64,000 bases of DNA, from the NCBI GenBank assembly GCA_003344405.1, contig NOWV01000023.1, forward strand, positions 620,001 to 684,000, read 5' to 3'. The notes under the pieces were generated by a model. The model did no database searches. It had not been told where the DNA came from and was given only the letters and a program-made list of their open reading frames with translations. This DNA is from Trichoplax sp. H2. Taxonomy: Eukaryota > Placozoa > Uniplacotomia > Trichoplacea. Below, piece by piece: positions 61,301 to 64,000 of the stretch (position 1 is the stretch's first letter; every line of letters starts with the position of its first letter). A program made the translations under genes and the position numbers.

Positions 61301-62500
61301 GAGTATAGGCGTGCTCCAATTTATACTCGTTAGCATTTTTTTGAAAGGCAATTTGCGTGCCGTTATTGAATTTATCGTAAAGTATACTTGATGAATGAGA
61401 GTGCAGGACTCAAATAAGCAAAAGGACGTCATATCCACCGTATATCTTTAATAGGGATGATTATTCTCGCAAATTACGGACTACATGATGAGAATTTCTA
61501 ATTTAAAGGAACACTTAAGAGGTGAGGGATTGCAAAATGCAAACTATCGATTATAATCACTACCAATAATGTGCAGGCAGACTATTCTGCTGTGTTGCAT
61601 TCGGATAACGTACCCAACGTACTCGCAAAATTGAACAAAATGGTTGCAGATAGCTAAAGAAATGTCCATTTCGACAACCCACAGTAAAACAGCCTCCATA
61701 ATTCTAGAATTTTTCTAGTAGAGAGACGTGGGAAAGTTTGAAAATAAATTGTCAAATGTGAATGAATAATGAAACCTAAAGTGGAGTCTTGAATCTTGAG
61801 GTCAAGATTTGACAGTTTTTACTATGGAATGCTAAACCTTTTGAAGATTTCTTTGTGAACTTTACCATATCATTGGCAGATAGATCGTTTGCAGTCCTTC
61901 TCAATTCTCATAATCTCTCTCTATTACTGTAGCATGGACATCGAGGTAAGGGAAAAAACTCCTTTTTATGCTTTTGATCTGTATCATAGCGCACATTTAC
62001 AGCTGCCATCGATAAATCTGAGATAGCAGTAGATGAACTCGCACTTTCTACCAGAGTACTCAGTACAGAAATTTGTAATAAAGACCCATAGAGGTAAGAA
62101 ACAACCTCTATGTACTGTATTGTATGGTAGATAGTAGAGACCATACTGTAGACTTGCAAGAAGAATACCTGGAGTGAAACTCTTTTTGGACGGACAGACA
62201 TTTGACCTATTGTCATCTGGTCAACATATTGTATTCAACACTTGATTATTATAACCACTTGTAAAGAGTGCTTTAGTAAGGAGATAGTCGATTCTAAATT
62301 GGCTCATTTTTTCTAAATTAAGTAATTCTACATTGCATTCCATTGCCTGTTGCTAAGCTCTGCTTGAAGTTAGTAACCTTAGATCATCAATGTTATCCAA
62401 ATCAATACGAGTGATTTAGAAAACAGTCATGGAAGATCCATACTGAGTACAGTAGCTATTTTTCGACCTCATCTGGTAAGGGAAGTCCGTCCATCCGAGA
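55387..62500. other. gene-poor stretch with a GC-richer patch at 60.2-62.3 kb
   Basis: 55.4-60.2 kb: nothing recognised beyond A+T-rich DNA. From about 60.2 kb the sequence is visibly less A+T-rich. It contains short open frames, including an ATG frame at 60727-60951 (74 codons, hydrophobic, unknown) and a minus-strand ATG frame at 61908-62216 (SVRPKRVSLQ, then VESASSSTAISDLSMAAVNV). Neither resembles a known family. Exons of an unrecognised gene may be here. Confidence 0.45.
60244..60347 (+). CDS. possible coding exon (unrecognised)
   Basis: Open segment between a TTTAATTACAG acceptor and a GTATAC donor: FYAFGRSTVFKVVLKVDA, then REDELYAWLGAWTLLQW. The local base composition is much less A+T-rich than the surroundings. 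No partner exon was identified, so this is weak. Confidence 0.2.
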
Positions 62501-62518
62501 AGTGTGATGTGCTGTTAA

Positions 62519-63432
62519 GTGTACAGTACAGTACAGTGTACGGTACACAGACTAGACACCCTCTGTAAGGGTCTCTATCGTACAGTACGCTAGAGCCTCT
62601 TTAAAGAGAGACATGACAATCTGTTGTTATAATAGACGACAACTGTCCTCTCTAGAGACCCTTAAGTTAATGTACACTTGTACAGACAAGCGAAAGGAAA
62701 CCTGGATAGTTCCAACCAGTGCTCCGTACAATCCTATTGTTGGCTCCAACCAGAGGCTAATATCAGCACTGAAAACTAAAAAAAGAAGTTGCGTAGTCCT
62801 AGTCCGTACACTCACCTAAATGAGTACAGTACTGGCTGCTTGCAGTACTGACAGAGTACAGTACAGCTGTACAGTACAGTACTGAACTGACTGAGTACCG
62901 TACTGACTGAAATTTCACTTAATAATGTACCTGTACTGTACACTGTATACTGTACAGTACTGTAGAGTCAAATTATTTTAAGTAGAGTTTAACGTATAAA
63001 TTGATATTTTTACAATTTTTATTACGATATTTGAATTTTGAATTATCTAGGCTATCAATTGATACCAAATTTGTCTAATTTTATCCTGAAATTATGTTTC
63101 CATATTATTTCAATCAGACGGAATTTTTTGGAGTGTCTTCTTTTAGTACTGTACAGTGTACAGTAGTCCATGACAGACTGCTGTACTGTACTGTGTACTG
63201 TGTACAGTGTACAGTGTACAGTACGTACTGTAAGTACTGTACTGTACTGTAGTGTACTGTAAGTACTGTACTGTACTGTACTGTACTGTAGGGTGAAGTT
63301 TAAATTCTACAGTACTATGTCTTGCTTTCCCGACCGTTGCTCCAAATGAGCTGGCGGACCATTTAAAAAATAAAAAATATAAATAAAATAATTAATTATA
63401 CAGTATGTACTGTACAGTGTACAGTGCGTATA
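62519..63432. repeat. GTACTGTAC/TACAG palindromic simple-repeat cluster
   Basis: Dense runs built from GTACAGTAC, TGTACTG and CAGTGTACAG at 62519-62548, 62822-62962, 63147-63292 and 63406-63428. Because GTAC is its own complement, the runs are largely self-complementary and can form hairpins or cruciforms (for example GTACAGCTGTAC near 62870). The longest stretch is about 145 bp at 63147-63292. Ordinary A+T-rich DNA lies between the runs. It could be an expanding simple repeat or remains of a palindromic element. Confidence 0.85.
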
Positions 63433-64000
63433 GTAATATCGTTAAGGTACATTGATTGTATGTTATAGTTATAATTTACATTAGTATATTCAAAATCGAT
63501 TTCCCTTGGTGTACAAGTACAGTATACTGTGTATTAGTGACTGACGACTGTATTCGTTATTTTTTAGATGTTGAGATATCAATGTTGCCCAGCTGTTCAA
63601 TTTCATAAGTAATTTTACAAGTGCAGACCTTGGATACCGCTGAAATTAACATCAAAAGGAGCTAAATCTTGGCTTTTATTTAATCATGCAATTTGATCGA
63701 TTTGGATTTGCTATTTATGGAAATACGGAAGAATCGCAGGACGACATTCGATATCATGATTATGAGTTAGTGAAAGAAAGATGAATGACGAATGCATTAT
63801 AAATATCTTCAACTCTTAACTTGCATAAAAGTATATTAATTTTCAAGATTAACTCGATTATGCCAATTAGTACCGCTGTAGGATAATGTTTAGGCCTGAT
63901 AAGGTTAGATGTATACGGGCACAAGTATTAATTACAGTAAATGGGATAGACAAAAAAAGAATTGCCATCGGCCGTACCATATCTCATGCAGTATGCAATG
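63433..64000. other. right edge of window, nothing recognised
   Basis: A+T-rich sequence with no convincing open frame, splice-bounded exon or RNA gene. Confidence 0.5.

Noticed and set aside
62613-62819. Two overlapping open frames on opposite strands
   Set aside because: They are mirror images over the same bases next to the GTAC repeat cluster; neither has recognisable motifs or splice context.
1-64000. Apparent excess of the word CTGTAAAT in non-coding parts
   Set aside because: Several occurrences were noticed, but a by-eye count in A+T-rich DNA cannot separate this from chance without a k-mer test.

Overview
The window looks like nuclear DNA of an early-branching animal, most likely a placozoan (Trichoplax/Hoilungia type). 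The base composition is strongly A+T-rich. Genes are built from many short exons with GT-AG introns. There is an intronless class A GPCR and a long multi-domain doublecortin gene, and no bacterial-style operons. The taxon is an inference from gene structure and content; no search was run.

Layout. (1) 1-11.3 kb, plus strand: three tandem paralogues of an alpha/beta-hydrolase. Each has about four main coding exons, with identical intron phases and a complete Ser/Asp/His triad. The first copy lacks exon 1, which lies left of the window. Copies 1 and 2 are a recent ~5 kb segmental duplication that includes introns and 3' flank; copy 3 is older. (2) 11.3-14.5 kb: spacer with one diverged direct-repeat pair. 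(3) 14.6-27.1 kb, minus strand: one very large gene of about 35 exons and about 1,900 codons, assembled here by splice phase. It encodes a DCDC1-like protein with six doublecortin (DCX) domains separated by a coiled-coil stretch and two blocks of ricin-like, W-rich repeats. A four-copy ~193-bp tandem repeat sits in one of its introns. (4) 27.1-54.4 kb: a gene-poor stretch with a decayed repeat family, several small perfect hairpins and a pre-miRNA-like stem-loop. It contains one short intronless gene (40.6-41.1 kb) with two transposase-type helix-turn-helix domains and no catalytic domain, and an LTR-like segment near 52.4-53.0 kb. (5) 54.4-55.4 kb, minus strand: a single-exon rhodopsin-family GPCR. 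(6) 55.4-64 kb: no firm gene; a slightly GC-richer patch at 60.2-62.9 kb and a dense GTACTGTAC/TACAG palindromic simple-repeat cluster at 62.5-63.4 kb.

How the genes relate. They do not form a pathway. The hydrolase array looks like lineage-specific expansion of an enzyme of unknown substrate. The DCX gene is a predicted microtubule/cilium or cytokinesis protein. The GPCR is one member of what is usually a very large receptor set in placozoans. The most informative observation is internal to the DCX gene: five of its six DCX domains are cut by a phase-0 intron at the same place, the sixth is intronless, and the fifth is interrupted by a ~240-residue acidic insert.
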